DNA from: an uncultured Chryseobacterium sp.
GTDB taxonomy: Bacteria; Bacteroidota; Bacteroidia; Flavobacteriales; Weeksellaceae
Assembly: GCA_913775525.1 (NCBI GenBank)
Contig: CAJYLH010000035.1
Location: 1-64,000 of the forward strand
DNA: 64,000 bases
Direction: 5' to 3'
Numbering within the stretch: the stretch's first letter is position 1; each line of letters starts with the position of its first letter. Positions 7,476 through 18,477 of the stretch are shown piece by piece. Below the pieces are notes generated by a model, which saw nothing but the letters and a program-made list of their open reading frames with translations, ran no database searches and had not been told where the DNA came from. Position numbers and translations under genes: made by a program.

Positions 7476-10448
7476 TTAGAATTTAACATTTAGCTGGATA
7501 CCTACCGTCCTTGCCGTCGGCAACTGTCCTATTTCCACTCCTGAAGTGATCTGGCTGTCATTAAGCGTGGCTACTTCCGGATCGAAGAGCGGGAATTTCG
7601 TCCACATCCAAAGATTTCTTCCGAATAAGGCCAGGGTAAGGTCTGTGATTTTCAGCTGATCGGTAACGCTTTTCGGGAAAGAATAGGAAATCCGCGCATC
7701 CCTCAGCTTAACAAATGAAGTATCGAAGGAATTCGTTTCTACGTTGGCTCTCCTGTAGTAATCTGCGTAATAAGTAGATACCGGAATGCCTTTGGTATTC
7801 GGGGAATAAGATCCGTCTGCGTTCTGCACCACCCCTTCACCTACAATCAGGCCGCCGGGATTATCTCTTCCGATCAGCGTATGGGTAAGCTTACCCTGTT
7901 CCGTCATCTTATGGTGGGACTGTGAATAACCGATCCCTTTGTACTGTCCGTCAAAAGAAAAGCTAATGGTGAAGTTTTTGTACCTGAAGTCGTTCTGTAT
8001 TCCTGCCCTCCATTTCGGATAGGCGTTACCGATCTTTTTCGTTTTGGTAGGTTTGGCAGTAAGTCCATCACTTCCGAACACTACCTGTCCGTCCGGTGAA
8101 TACATGAGTCCGTAACCGTACATATCGCCGAGCGATCCGCCGACTACGGCATTATAGTAAACTACACCTCCTACACTTCCCATGATGTAAGGTTCGCCCT
8201 GGAACTCTTCAGGAAGGGACATGATGGTATTCCTGTTCATAGACCAGTTGGCGTTAACACTCCATGAAAAATTTTTGTTTTTAACCGGATAGGTATTCAA
8301 AGTCATTTCAAGGCCGCGGTTCCTGATCTCCCCGGCATTGATTACCCTGCTGCTGTATCCCGTTTCCCATAAGGCCGGAATCCTGATGATCTGGTTCTTA
8401 TTGTTATTCTGGTAGGCCGTGATGCTATAGCTAATCCTGTTTTTAATGATGCTAAAATCCATACCGGCTTCCATATTCGTGAGCATTTCCGGTTTCAGGT
8501 TCGGGTTCGGATATAAGGAAGGAGATTCCACCGAACCGTTGAAATTACTGTTGTTATAGTATTTCAGCAACATATAAGGATTGGTATCGTTTCCTACCCT
8601 GGACCATGACGCCCGCAGTTTCCAGTAATTGAAATTGTTGGAGGATAAATTGAAAATATCGGAAAGGATAATTGAAGTTGCCGCCGAAGGATAAAAATAA
8701 GACCGGTTCTCCTTAGGAAGTGTGCTGCTCCAGTCATTTCTTGCGGTTAAATCCAGGAATACCTTGTTTTTATAGCTGATATTGACCAATCCGTAGGTAC
8801 TGTTTACCTGACGGTCTCCGGGAACGGCAATTTTATTGATATTTGCAATTCCGTTCGGAAGGGTGTAGACTCCGGGTCTCAGCAATCCGTCTGCAATATA
8901 ATCCCCCATAGTGTATTCAAGGTAACGGATGTTTCCTCCTGCGGAAGCACTGAAATCAAAATCTTTAAATTTATTCTTATAGGTAAACAGGATGTCATTG
9001 TTCATATCCATCTGCTTGATGTGCTGCTCCCTGTACATCCCCTGGAGGTAGTTGGCAGAGCTCCACGGCCTTTTCTGGGTACGCTCTTCATTCGTGAGCT
9101 CAAGCCCTGACCTCAGCATTACTTCAAAGTTCTTGGTGAACTTATAATTAAGGTTTACATTTCCGGTAATGAAGTGCTTATCCACGCCGTTCAGCATTTC
9201 ATAAGCGATGAGGTAAGGATTATCAATGTATGAACTGAACGGGTGGATCTGGTCGATCTGGTATTTGTCTTTCTTCCAGATCGGCGAGTACCAGGCAAGG
9301 TCTACGTTCGGGTTCTGGAAAATCATAAAGTAAGAGATGGACTGGTTGCTGTACCCCGTAGCCGGAAGGTTATCACTGGACGTTTTGCTGTAGTTGAATT
9401 TTACCCCGACTTTCAGTTTCTCGTTCAGTTTGTGATCAAAGGAAAGCGCAGCATTCAGCCTGTCGAATCCGGTGTTGGGCATCATCCACTCATTTTTCAG
9501 ATAGGTGAGTGAGGTTCTGAATGAAGTATTTTCATTGGAACTTTCGAGCGCAACGTTATTGGAAAAGGTAGTACCCGTCTGCCAGAATCCTTTGATATTA
9601 TCTTTATATGGCCTCCACAGCTGACGCTGAAGGCTCTGCCCTTCCACAGTAGGATCATACTGGAAGTACGATTGTCCGTCGAATTTAGGCCCGAAAGCAC
9701 TGCTGGTGGAACCGGTGTTGACTCCGTCTGCTGAAGCGCCATATGAGTAATAATAGTTTCCGGAGGCATCCTTCTGCATGGTTCCCTGGCCGTATTCATA
9801 CTGATAATCCGGCCATTTCAGTACTGTATCGTAGCTTGAATAAGAATTCAGCGTAATCTGGATCTTTCCTTTTTTGGTTTTCCCGGATTTCGTAGTGATC
9901 ATGATCGCTCCTCCGGCTCCCCGGGATCCGTATAATGCGGCGGCTGTAGAACCCTTCAGTACGGTAACCGATTCTATATCGTCAGGGTTGATGGTATTAA
10001 GTCCGTTTCCATAATCAATAGGCAGGTCTGCTTTGGAACCTGCACCATAAGCCGAGAAGCCTGTTCCCGTGGTGGTTCCGTTCAGCGGAACACCGTCTAC
10101 GACAATCAGGGCATTGTTCTGGTCCATGTTCATGGAAATATCTCCACGAAGCTTGATCAGCGCACTTCCCAGAGGTCCGGCTCCGGCGGTCTGGATCTTC
10201 AGTCCGGCCACTTTCCCTTCCAGGGATTGTGCCCAGTTGTTATTCTGGGTCCTCAGGATTTCTTCAGAGTTGATCTTTTCAGCTACATATCCCAAAGACT
10301 TATCATTTCTTTTGATCCCTAAAGCAGTCACCACTACTTCATCAATATTTTTGATGGTGTCTTTTTTAATTTTTTGCTGAGCCGAAAGATTGACGCTTAC
10401 CAATCCTAACAGCGATAAAACCAACAGCTTGTGTGTCTCTTTACGCAT
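7476..10448 (-). CDS. SusC/RagA-family TonB-linked outer-membrane receptor
   Basis: A 990-residue TonB-dependent transporter with a signal peptide ending LSAQ. A TonB-box-like segment IDEVVVTALGIKRN near residue 35 is followed by the plug domain (AGLKIQTAGAGPLGSALIKLRGD, VLKGSTAAALYGSRGAGGAIMITTKSG), and then by a 22-strand barrel ending in the aromatic-rich SusC C-terminus with terminal Phe. It lacks the N-terminal carboxypeptidase-like domain that many SusC proteins carry. It is the first gene of a three-gene operon with susD and phosphatase genes. Confidence 0.92.
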   Translation of the reverse strand: MRKETHKLLVLSLLGLVSVNLSAQQKIKKDTIKNIDEVVVTALGIKRNDKSLGYVAEKINSEEILRTQNNNWAQSLEGKVAGLKIQTAGAGPLGSALIKLRGDISMNMDQNNALIVVDGVPLNGTTTGTGFSAYGAGSKADLPIDYGNGLNTINPDDIESVTVLKGSTAAALYGSRGAGGAIMITTKSGKTKKGKIQITLNSYSSYDTVLKWPDYQYEYGQGTMQKDASGNYYYSYGASADGVNTGSTSSAFGPKFDGQSYFQYDPTVEGQSLQRQLWRPYKDNIKGFWQTGTTFSNNVALESSNENTSFRTSLTYLKNEWMMPNTGFDRLNAALSFDHKLNEKLKVGVKFNYSKTSSDNLPATGYSNQSISYFMIFQNPNVDLAWYSPIWKKDKYQIDQIHPFSSYIDNPYLIAYEMLNGVDKHFITGNVNLNYKFTKNFEVMLRSGLELTNEERTQKRPWSSANYLQGMYREQHIKQMDMNNDILFTYKNKFKDFDFSASAGGNIRYLEYTMGDYIADGLLRPGVYTLPNGIANINKIAVPGDRQVNSTYGLVNISYKNKVFLDLTARNDWSSTLPKENRSYFYPSAATSIILSDIFNLSSNNFNYWKLRASWSRVGNDTNPYMLLKYYNNSNFNGSVESPSLYPNPNLKPEMLTNMEAGMDFSIIKNRISYSITAYQNNNKNQIIRIPALWETGYSSRVINAGEIRNRGLEMTLNTYPVKNKNFSWSVNANWSMNRNTIMSLPEEFQGEPYIMGSVGGVVYYNAVVGGSLGDMYGYGLMYSPDGQVVFGSDGLTAKPTKTKKIGNAYPKWRAGIQNDFRYKNFTISFSFDGQYKGIGYSQSHHKMTEQGKLTHTLIGRDNPGGLIVGEGVVQNADGSYSPNTKGIPVSTYYADYYRRANVETNSFDTSFVKLRDARISYSFPKSVTDQLKITDLTLALFGRNLWMWTKFPLFDPEVATLNDSQITSGVEIGQLPTARTVGIQLNVKF

Positions 10449-10464
10449 ATTATTTTTGTTTGCG

Positions 10465-10472
10465 CAAAATTA
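10465..10472 (-). promoter_or_regulatory. Candidate -7 box of the susC operon
   Basis: TAATTTTG on the minus strand lies 17 bp upstream of the start codon at 10448. No clean -33 TTG was seen at the expected distance. Confidence 0.4.
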
Positions 10473-10712
10473 GAATGACCTGACGAGTATGGTTTTAACA
10501 GCGTTTTAACATTTATTAAATAATTATTAAACGAAATATGAATTTATCTTTAACACATATGCATACTGTCTTGATTGACTATATGTTAAAATCATTAAGT
10601 ATTTTTAATACAAAATAATTAAATTTTTAATCTATATTGAACACAAGCGACATTTTCTTAAGCATTAATCTTCTATAACCATGGTCTGCAATGCATTACC
10701 TTATCATAAAAA

Positions 10713-10738
10713 ATCCTGTTTCTTTTCAGAAACAGGAT
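10713..10738. terminator. Terminator of the GDPD gene
   Basis: A 10-bp perfect stem, ATCCTGTTTC with GAAACAGGAT, is followed by a T run on the minus strand. Confidence 0.8.
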
Positions 10739-10759
10739 GGATATCATATGAACTTAATG

Positions 10760-11506
10760 TTATTTATTCTTCAGCTGATCAGGAATATTAGTCGTCACGA
10801 ATTTGATTCCCTGACTTTTCAGCTGCTGGTAAATTGCAGGATCATTAACCGTCCAGGCATTGGTAATCAGTCCCAGTGCATTGGCTTCGGCAATCCAGGT
10901 TGGATTTTTCGCGAAAACACTGTAATGGTAATCAATACCGTCCAGCCCCTCATCTTTAATCTGCTCCGGGGAAAGCTCTCCGTTCAGGTACTGAACTTTG
11001 AATTTCGGATCTATTTTCTTGATTTCCTTACAGATATTCAGACTGAATGAAATGAACTGGCTTTGGCCTTCAAGTTTCATATCCTTCACCATTTCGATGG
11101 TTTTCCGTACCAGTTCATCTTCAAGTTCCTTGGTTTTCGCAGGTTTGATTTCAATGATCAGCTGTAATGCTTTATCCTTTTTTCCTTTTTTGAGGTAGCT
11201 TTTTAAAGTAGGAAACTTTTCACCGTTAGACAGGTCCTGCTCTTCAAGCTGCCTGAAATTGGTTTCGGAAATTTCCATCTTGCCGTGATGTTCATCATGG
11301 TTGACTACCAGTACGCCATCTTTGGTCATGCGCACATCAAATTCAGATCCGTAGATCTTTAAGTTCTGTGCATTCTGAAGCGACTGAAGTGAATTTTCTG
11401 TTGTGGGAGGCTGGGTCTGCCAGTACCCCCTATGTGCGACGATCTGAGTTTGTGCCTTCATAAGGACTGTACTTAATAGGGTAATACCTAATATAAAATT
11501 CTTCAT
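10760..11506 (-). CDS. Glycerophosphodiester phosphodiesterase, secreted
   Basis: The 248-residue protein has a signal peptide (about residues 1-18) and the GDPD TIM-barrel motifs AHRGYW, TENSLQS, GSEFDVRMTKDGVLVVNHDE and IIEIK. These supply the catalytic His pair and metal-binding Glu and Asp. It releases glycerol-3-phosphate from deacylated phospholipids such as glycerophosphocholine, probably in the periplasm. It sits between an Oar-like receptor and the SusC-SusD-phosphatase operon, all on the minus strand, which supports a phosphorus-scavenging theme. A TAATTTTG box lies only four bases before the ATG. Confidence 0.88.
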   Translation of the reverse strand: MKNFILGITLLSTVLMKAQTQIVAHRGYWQTQPPTTENSLQSLQNAQNLKIYGSEFDVRMTKDGVLVVNHDEHHGKMEISETNFRQLEEQDLSNGEKFPTLKSYLKKGKKDKALQLIIEIKPAKTKELEDELVRKTIEMVKDMKLEGQSQFISFSLNICKEIKKIDPKFKVQYLNGELSPEQIKDEGLDGIDYHYSVFAKNPTWIAEANALGLITNAWTVNDPAIYQQLKSQGIKFVTTNIPDQLKNK

Positions 11507-11510
11507 AATA

Positions 11511-11518
11511 CAAAATTA
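11511..11518 (-). promoter_or_regulatory. TAnnTTTG box abutting the GDPD start codon
   Basis: TAATTTTG ends four bases before the ATG at 11506. If it is a real promoter, the transcript would be nearly leaderless. Chance occurrence in AT-rich DNA is possible. Confidence 0.3.
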
Positions 11519-11568
11519 AACAATTAAAAAACTTATGCCATTGCAGGCTTTATGAAAATAATATTAAA

Positions 11569-14500
11569 TTAAAAGGTATATTTTGCACCCAACTGGATCT
11601 GGTAAGGGTTTCCGCCTAACGGAGCCAGGCCACTCGTATTCAGGTTATACTTAAATTGCTTCACGGCAGCATCGAATCCTGTAATTCTGTACAGCGACAT
11701 ATTCCCGTATGATTTGTTGACCCCCCATTCTTTGTTCAACAGGTTGGCTACATTGAAAATATCTACAGAAAGCTCAAATCCCCCGATTTTCTCAAACTTG
11801 ATCTTTTTTGCGATCCGGACATCCCATACTCCGTAGAATCCGTTTTTCCCGCCATTACGTTCAGCAATTTTATTGTTGTAATCCGTAATGTAATTCTTTA
11901 ATGCTTTACCTACTTCAGGATTATCCAGCAAAGTCTGGGTCAGGTTCGGGAAAATATAAGCCAGATCGTTTGAATCCACAAAATCCCCGTTAACATTTCC
12001 TCCTGCCGTCATAGAAAACCGCGTTCCTCCGATTCCCGAATACCGGATTCCTACCGTAAATCCGGCAAAGGTAGGTGAGTTTCCATACACCACCACCTTA
12101 TTGCGGAACTGGTTATCCGAGTACGTCATTTTCAGGTTTCTCGGATCGCTTTCCACCATCGTAAACAAAGTAGCGGAATTGGCTACGTTCCCGTTATAGG
12201 ATGTATTATCCTTAATATCTGACCACGTATAACTCATCGTTATTTCCCCATCTTTGAAATAACGGTAACTTGTATCCAGCACAAAGGAAAACTGGTTGAC
12301 TTTTCCGTCACTCACCAATTCCAGCACACGGCCGAAATTCTGGTTGATCCTTCCTGCTTTCCAGTTCATGGTTCCGTTGGCATTAACCGTATTCAAAGGG
12401 ACGAATACGCCTCTTCCTCCTTCATTATCCAGGGTAAAGTATGGGTTGGCCACCATATTCCTGTCATAGTAGAAGTAGTTGTTTCTTCCCAGCGCTGCAT
12501 ATCCTGCAATCCCGGCCCTCCACCTTTCGTTAAAGAAATGCGTATAAGAAATGTTGGCTTTATACACCAATGGGATCTTAGCATCTTTTCCGGTATAGTT
12601 GATCGTCGGTAACTGATATTGCGATAGTGAAGGAACCGTACTGTAATCATTCCTGTAACTTATAAAATCGGGAGTGAGGCCTATGGCGGTTGGATTAACA
12701 TCTACCGTGGCCAAATGCCTGCCATCGAAAACCAGGTTATTGATAATCATATAATTGTTGATATCCGAAGAGAATATCCCTGCTCCGAACCTCAGGAAAT
12801 CTTTATTGCCTTCGTTGATATTCCAGTCAAACTGAAATCTAGGCTGGATGATGAATGAACGGATCTGGTTGTCTGTCCGTATTCCCATTTCATCATAGAG
12901 CTTCTGGTTGAATTCCGCTTTAGGATACCCTCCGTAATCTAATCTCAGACCGGCCATCAAATCCAGTCCTTTAGCTATTTTCGTCTGGATCTGACCATAA
13001 ACGCCGATATTCCAGATGTCAGATTTTACCGATGGATCCGCTACGAGCGGAACTTCCCTGTAAAATTTGTATGGAGTAAGGTTATTGAAATTATCCGTTC
13101 CTAAAAACTGGAATCTCCCGTTCACCTCACTTCCGTAGACTGATCTTGCATGAGTATACATCAGGTCTGCCCCGAAAGTATATTTGATCTTGTCTGTATT
13201 ATAATATAGGTTATCTACGATCTGGAATACATTGTTCCTGAAATTTTCCTGGCCAAAACGGTGTCCTCCGATCTGGATATTGGTCGTCAGATTGGTCCCG
13301 TCGATCGTGGATGGCACCCTTTCAACGATTGCTCTGGGAACCGGATGGCCAAGCTGATCATTCTGGTAACTGTCCTGGAAGGTATACAGGTACTGACCTT
13401 TCAGTTCGTTGGTCAGGTTAGGCTTCAGGTTGGACCGTAACGTTAAGAGTAAGCTATTGTCAAGGTTTCGGTCGTTTCCGTAAGATTCAAAAAAGTTGAT
13501 GGCGGTATTGTCTGCCAGGCCGTTCTTATTCAGATCGTAGGTAAAGTTGTCTCTCAGGGTAAGCAAATGTTTAGGGCTGATCTGCCAGTCGAGGCGTAAA
13601 AACCCGGCATCAGAATTCCTTACTTTATCAAAAGTCCCGAACTGCGGGGAACTTCCCACGCCGTATTTGGCTCTTGCAATGTTCAGGATATTGTTCAGGG
13701 TTTCATTGGTCACATTAAACCTTAAAGCATCTTCCTTGGTCTGCACATCGGCAATAATCAGCGGCCTGGAATCCAGCTGATGGTCCCATGCCGCAAAAAA
13801 ATGCAGCTTGTTTTTGATGATCGGGCCGCCGAGTGAGAACCCGAACTGCGAAGTGGAGAAGTCATTCGTCCTCACATTTCCCCTGATGTCATATTTACTG
13901 GACAGCCATCCTGTTCTCAGGTATTCCCAGGCGCTTCCTGAAAATGTATTGGTTCCGGATTTCGTTACCGCACTGATGGTTCCTCCTCCGCTTCTTCCTA
14001 ATGTTACATCATACTGGTTGGTGACAATCTTGAATTCCCTTACGGCTTCAATGGAAATGGAATACGGCGCACCGCTCCGGCTGGTGGTAGAACCTGCAGA
14101 AGTCGGGTTTTTGGCGGTCATCCCGTCTATGGTAAAGTTAGTGGATGAACCCAACTGCCCGGATAAATTTCCGCCTTTTCCGCTGAGAGGAGAAAGCTCG
14201 GTGAGACTGGTAAAGTTCCTTCCGTTTACCGGCAAAATGCCGATATTCTTTGCGGTAACAGCCGTAGCTGCCCCAAGGTTACCGATGGTATTCTTGAGGT
14301 TACCGGAAATAACCACCTCTTCAATAGCTTTCTCGTTTCCAAGATTCATATTCACGGTCACCTGGTCACCTAAGTTAAGCATATACCCTTCCCTCTTATC
14401 ATCATTGACGATCACCGTATACGGTCCGCCGAGAGGAATTTCTTTAAAGATATATTCTCCCTTTGAATTGGTTTCAGTCTCTGTACGGAAACCGGTAGAT

Positions 14501-14649
14501 TCATTAATGATCGTTACTTTCACCTTATCTTGTGCCTTGTTATTACCACCGGTTACTTTCCCAACGATAGCCGCCTGGGTAGTTTGCGCATAACTGAGCG
14601 TGCCCAGACCCAAGAACAACAATCCCAATACAATCTTTACTTTTCTCAT
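11569..14649 (-). CDS. Oar-like TonB-dependent receptor with carboxypeptidase regulatory-like domain
   Basis: The product is about 1026 residues. A signal peptide ending SYAQ is followed by a CarboxypepD_reg-like beta-sandwich (AAIVGKVTGGNN to YTVIVNDDKREGY, about residues 28-95). Next come a plug domain (VVISGNLKNTIGNLGAATAVTAKNIG, VNGRNFTSLTELSPL, TVTLGRSGGGT-like region) and a long barrel ending LGAKYTF. The layout is that of the Oar family, often linked to import of large substrates or to protease secretion phenotypes. ATG at 14649 is preferred over a TTG two codons upstream. It is a single-gene unit, transcribed divergently from ligA. Confidence 0.85.
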   Translation of the reverse strand: MRKVKIVLGLLFLGLGTLSYAQTTQAAIVGKVTGGNNKAQDKVKVTIINESTGFRTETETNSKGEYIFKEIPLGGPYTVIVNDDKREGYMLNLGDQVTVNMNLGNEKAIEEVVISGNLKNTIGNLGAATAVTAKNIGILPVNGRNFTSLTELSPLSGKGGNLSGQLGSSTNFTIDGMTAKNPTSAGSTTSRSGAPYSISIEAVREFKIVTNQYDVTLGRSGGGTISAVTKSGTNTFSGSAWEYLRTGWLSSKYDIRGNVRTNDFSTSQFGFSLGGPIIKNKLHFFAAWDHQLDSRPLIIADVQTKEDALRFNVTNETLNNILNIARAKYGVGSSPQFGTFDKVRNSDAGFLRLDWQISPKHLLTLRDNFTYDLNKNGLADNTAINFFESYGNDRNLDNSLLLTLRSNLKPNLTNELKGQYLYTFQDSYQNDQLGHPVPRAIVERVPSTIDGTNLTTNIQIGGHRFGQENFRNNVFQIVDNLYYNTDKIKYTFGADLMYTHARSVYGSEVNGRFQFLGTDNFNNLTPYKFYREVPLVADPSVKSDIWNIGVYGQIQTKIAKGLDLMAGLRLDYGGYPKAEFNQKLYDEMGIRTDNQIRSFIIQPRFQFDWNINEGNKDFLRFGAGIFSSDINNYMIINNLVFDGRHLATVDVNPTAIGLTPDFISYRNDYSTVPSLSQYQLPTINYTGKDAKIPLVYKANISYTHFFNERWRAGIAGYAALGRNNYFYYDRNMVANPYFTLDNEGGRGVFVPLNTVNANGTMNWKAGRINQNFGRVLELVSDGKVNQFSFVLDTSYRYFKDGEITMSYTWSDIKDNTSYNGNVANSATLFTMVESDPRNLKMTYSDNQFRNKVVVYGNSPTFAGFTVGIRYSGIGGTRFSMTAGGNVNGDFVDSNDLAYIFPNLTQTLLDNPEVGKALKNYITDYNNKIAERNGGKNGFYGVWDVRIAKKIKFEKIGGFELSVDIFNVANLLNKEWGVNKSYGNMSLYRITGFDAAVKQFKYNLNTSGLAPLGGNPYQIQLGAKYTF

Positions 14650-14669
14650 ATTCAAAAATTAACTGAGTG

Positions 14670-14677
14670 CAAAGCTA
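14670..14677 (-). promoter_or_regulatory. Candidate -7 box of the Oar-like receptor
   Basis: TAGCTTTG on the minus strand lies 20 bp upstream of the ATG at 14649. A TTG at 14688-14690 is too close (10 bp) to be its -33 element. Confidence 0.4.
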
Positions 14678-14864
14678 TGACAGTATTCAAGGCGCCTGTT
14701 TAAGGGAATTTTAACATTTCTTCAATTAAATTATAACAGCATGTTACATAATTTTGAACACCAATTTTTATTCTGAACACAATCAAACCATTAGTATATG
14801 TTACAGGATTTTAATTTTATAGGATTATTTAATTGCCTTATTTTTTAAATGGAATTACTTTAAT

Positions 14865-14872
14865 TATTTTTG
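14865..14872 (+). promoter_or_regulatory. Candidate -7 box of ligA
   Basis: TATTTTTG lies 18 bp upstream of the ligA start codon. No -33 TTG is at standard spacing. Confidence 0.35.
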
Positions 14873-14884
14873 CTTAAAAGATAG

Positions 14885-16900
<2,016 letters not shown>

Positions 16901-16936
16901 ACTGTACTGAAAAAAATATGTAAAGTAGATATTTAT

Positions 16937-16967
16937 GAAGACTGTCCTCACCGGGCGGTCTTCTTTT
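16937..16967 (+). terminator. Terminator of ligA
   Basis: GAAGAC at 937-942 pairs with GTCTTC at 958-963, extended imperfectly toward the loop and followed by TTTT. Confidence 0.6.
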
Positions 16968-17028
16968 GAATAGAACTGCAATCATATTCAAAAAGTGAAA
17001 TTTATTGTACTTTTAGGTAGCTTAATGA

Positions 17029-17682
17029 ATGTATGTTATGAACCTTTTACCGGAACATTCTGTTGAAAATGAACTGTTGCTGATCTTTATTTCTGTTGTA
17101 TTGGGCCTGCTGATCGGTGCAGAGCGCGAGTACCGCAATAAATCGGCCGGACTGCGCACCTTTATCCTGGTCTGCTTCGGTGCCTGCCTGTTTACCATTC
17201 TGTCCGTCGTGATCGGCATGGATGACCCGGACCGGATTGCCGCCAATATCATCACCGGGATCGGATTCCTGGGTGCAGGCGTCATTTTCAAAGGAGACAA
17301 CAAAATAGACGGAATAACAACTGCAACTACGATCTGGGCAACGGCTTCTATCGGCATGGCTGTAGGTGCCGGTTATATTTCTGTTGCGCTGTTGGGGACC
17401 TTACTGGTGCTCCTGGTCTTAAGCATCCTGACTTATCTGGAGAAGCTCATCGATAAAAACCATAAAATTACTGAATACAGAATTACAGTATCCAAAGTGG
17501 AAGACCTTCTGTATTGTGAACAGATTTTCGCACAGCATCAGCTTAAAGCCAGCGTCTCAAAACAGCAGTATTCAGAAGGAAAATTCAGCACGGTATGGAT
17601 CCTTACCGGCAAAAAGAGGAACCACGAATTACTGGTTCAGGAGATGCGGAACAACAACAGGATTACCAGCTATCAGTTTTAA
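17029..17682 (+). CDS. MgtC/SapB-family membrane protein
   Basis: The 217-residue protein has an N-terminal MgtC/SapB domain with four or five membrane segments and the family motifs GLLIGAEREYRNKSAGLRT, GIGFLGAGVIFK and GITTATTIWATASIGMAVG. The C-terminal 70 residues form a soluble ACT-like tail (ITEYRITVSKVEDLLYCEQ). Family members act in magnesium-limited growth or regulate ATPases, and the precise role here is not known. An alternative ATG lies three codons downstream. AGGTAG lies 9 bp before the first ATG. Confidence 0.82.
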   Translation: MYVMNLLPEHSVENELLLIFISVVLGLLIGAEREYRNKSAGLRTFILVCFGACLFTILSVVIGMDDPDRIAANIITGIGFLGAGVIFKGDNKIDGITTATTIWATASIGMAVGAGYISVALLGTLLVLLVLSILTYLEKLIDKNHKITEYRITVSKVEDLLYCEQIFAQHQLKASVSKQQYSEGKFSTVWILTGKKRNHELLVQEMRNNNRITSYQF

Positions 17683-17688
17683 AAAAAA

Positions 17689-17708
17689 GCAGAAGCTTCC
17701 GCTCCTGC
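17689..17708. terminator. Terminator between convergent mgtC-like and nlpE-like genes
   Basis: GCAGAAGC and GCTCCTGC form a stem with one mismatch around TTCC, preceded by an A8 run that favours termination of the minus-strand gene. Confidence 0.6.
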
Positions 17709-17719
17709 CTGTTATCTGA

Positions 17720-18205
17720 TTATTGTTTTTTCTTGAATACATAGAGGTCTTTATTAGGTCCCTCGATCGGCTGCCCGTTCATATCGAGCTGGGTAAGGGT
17801 ATTATTGCCGACCTTGTACTTGTAGTGTGTATCATTCCCTTTCAGTTCAAGAATGCCGGTTGCAGCATTCCACATATAGGTTCCGTGATCTTCATTTTTG
17901 GATTTTCTTTCCAGGTATTCTTCCTGAAGATGGAAGCTGTTATCTTTTTCAAGGGTGAGCGTGGTCTGAATTCCCGGACAGTCTGCACAAGGGACTACCG
18001 CTTCATAGGTTCCGTACCAGTCGGCATTGCTTTTTTCCGCCTGTGATGTGGCAGGCGCAGCGGCAGAAGAGGAATCCATTGGAGTCTGGATCGCCATCGG
18101 ATCGGTTTTCAGGTTTGCGGAAGAAACTTCCTGCTGCTTTTCTTTGGAACATGAACCGAGAACAACCAGTGCTGTCATCGCCATGATCTGAATCTGATTT
18201 TTCAT
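17720..18205 (-). CDS. NlpE-N-domain lipoprotein
   Basis: The 161-residue lipoprotein has lipobox LGSC (Cys about residue 19), a Ser/Ala-rich linker to residue 60, and an NlpE N-terminal-type domain with YEAVVPCADCPGIQTTLTL. The C-A-D-C-P-G-I motif is diagnostic of this copper-resistance/envelope-sensing family. E. coli NlpE signals surface contact and lipoprotein defects to Cpx. No CpxA or CpxR homologue is visible here, so only the domain can be asserted. It forms a single-gene unit. Confidence 0.8.
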   Translation of the reverse strand: MKNQIQIMAMTALVVLGSCSKEKQQEVSSANLKTDPMAIQTPMDSSSAAAPATSQAEKSNADWYGTYEAVVPCADCPGIQTTLTLEKDNSFHLQEEYLERKSKNEDHGTYMWNAATGILELKGNDTHYKYKVGNNTLTQLDMNGQPIEGPNKDLYVFKKKQ

Positions 18206-18477
18206 AACAATAATTTTAGGTGATGCAGGTCATACGGAACAAAAATTAAGCCGCTGTGTGGTTCAATGAGTTATAGGGAAACTGATCATTTGAAAATCTA
18301 TCAGATGATTACCCATCACGATCAATCATCAATAATCAATCATCAATCATTACTTGTTACCCATTATTACTCATTACCCATTACCTATTACTCATTATTC
18401 ATTCCCTCCTGCCCATAACTTTCCTTCTCCTGCCCTCAATTCACCTTTTCTTTGTAAATTAGGGCAAAATTTTGATT
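18206..18477. other. Intergenic region with simple ATTAC-type repeats
   Basis: The divergent region between the NlpE-like and DPP11 genes. From about 18316 to 18412 it holds degenerate tandem units related to TCAATAATCAATCATCA and CATTACCCATTACCTATTAC. No open frame or clear promoter box was found. Confidence 0.5.

Larger units (their letters stand above)
10449..10759. other. Intergenic region between susC homologue and GDPD gene
   Basis: This 311-bp AT-rich stretch contains a candidate susC promoter near 10465 and the GDPD terminator near 10713-10738. Nothing else was recognised. Confidence 0.6.

Noticed and set aside
13808-14593. Open frame of 261 codons on the plus strand
   Set aside because: It is antisense to the plug region of the Oar-like receptor, whose coding frame is certain, and its composition is that of a reverse-frame shadow.
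18316-18412. CRISPR-like or satellite array
   Set aside because: The units are short, degenerate and without regular spacers. It is simple-sequence DNA.
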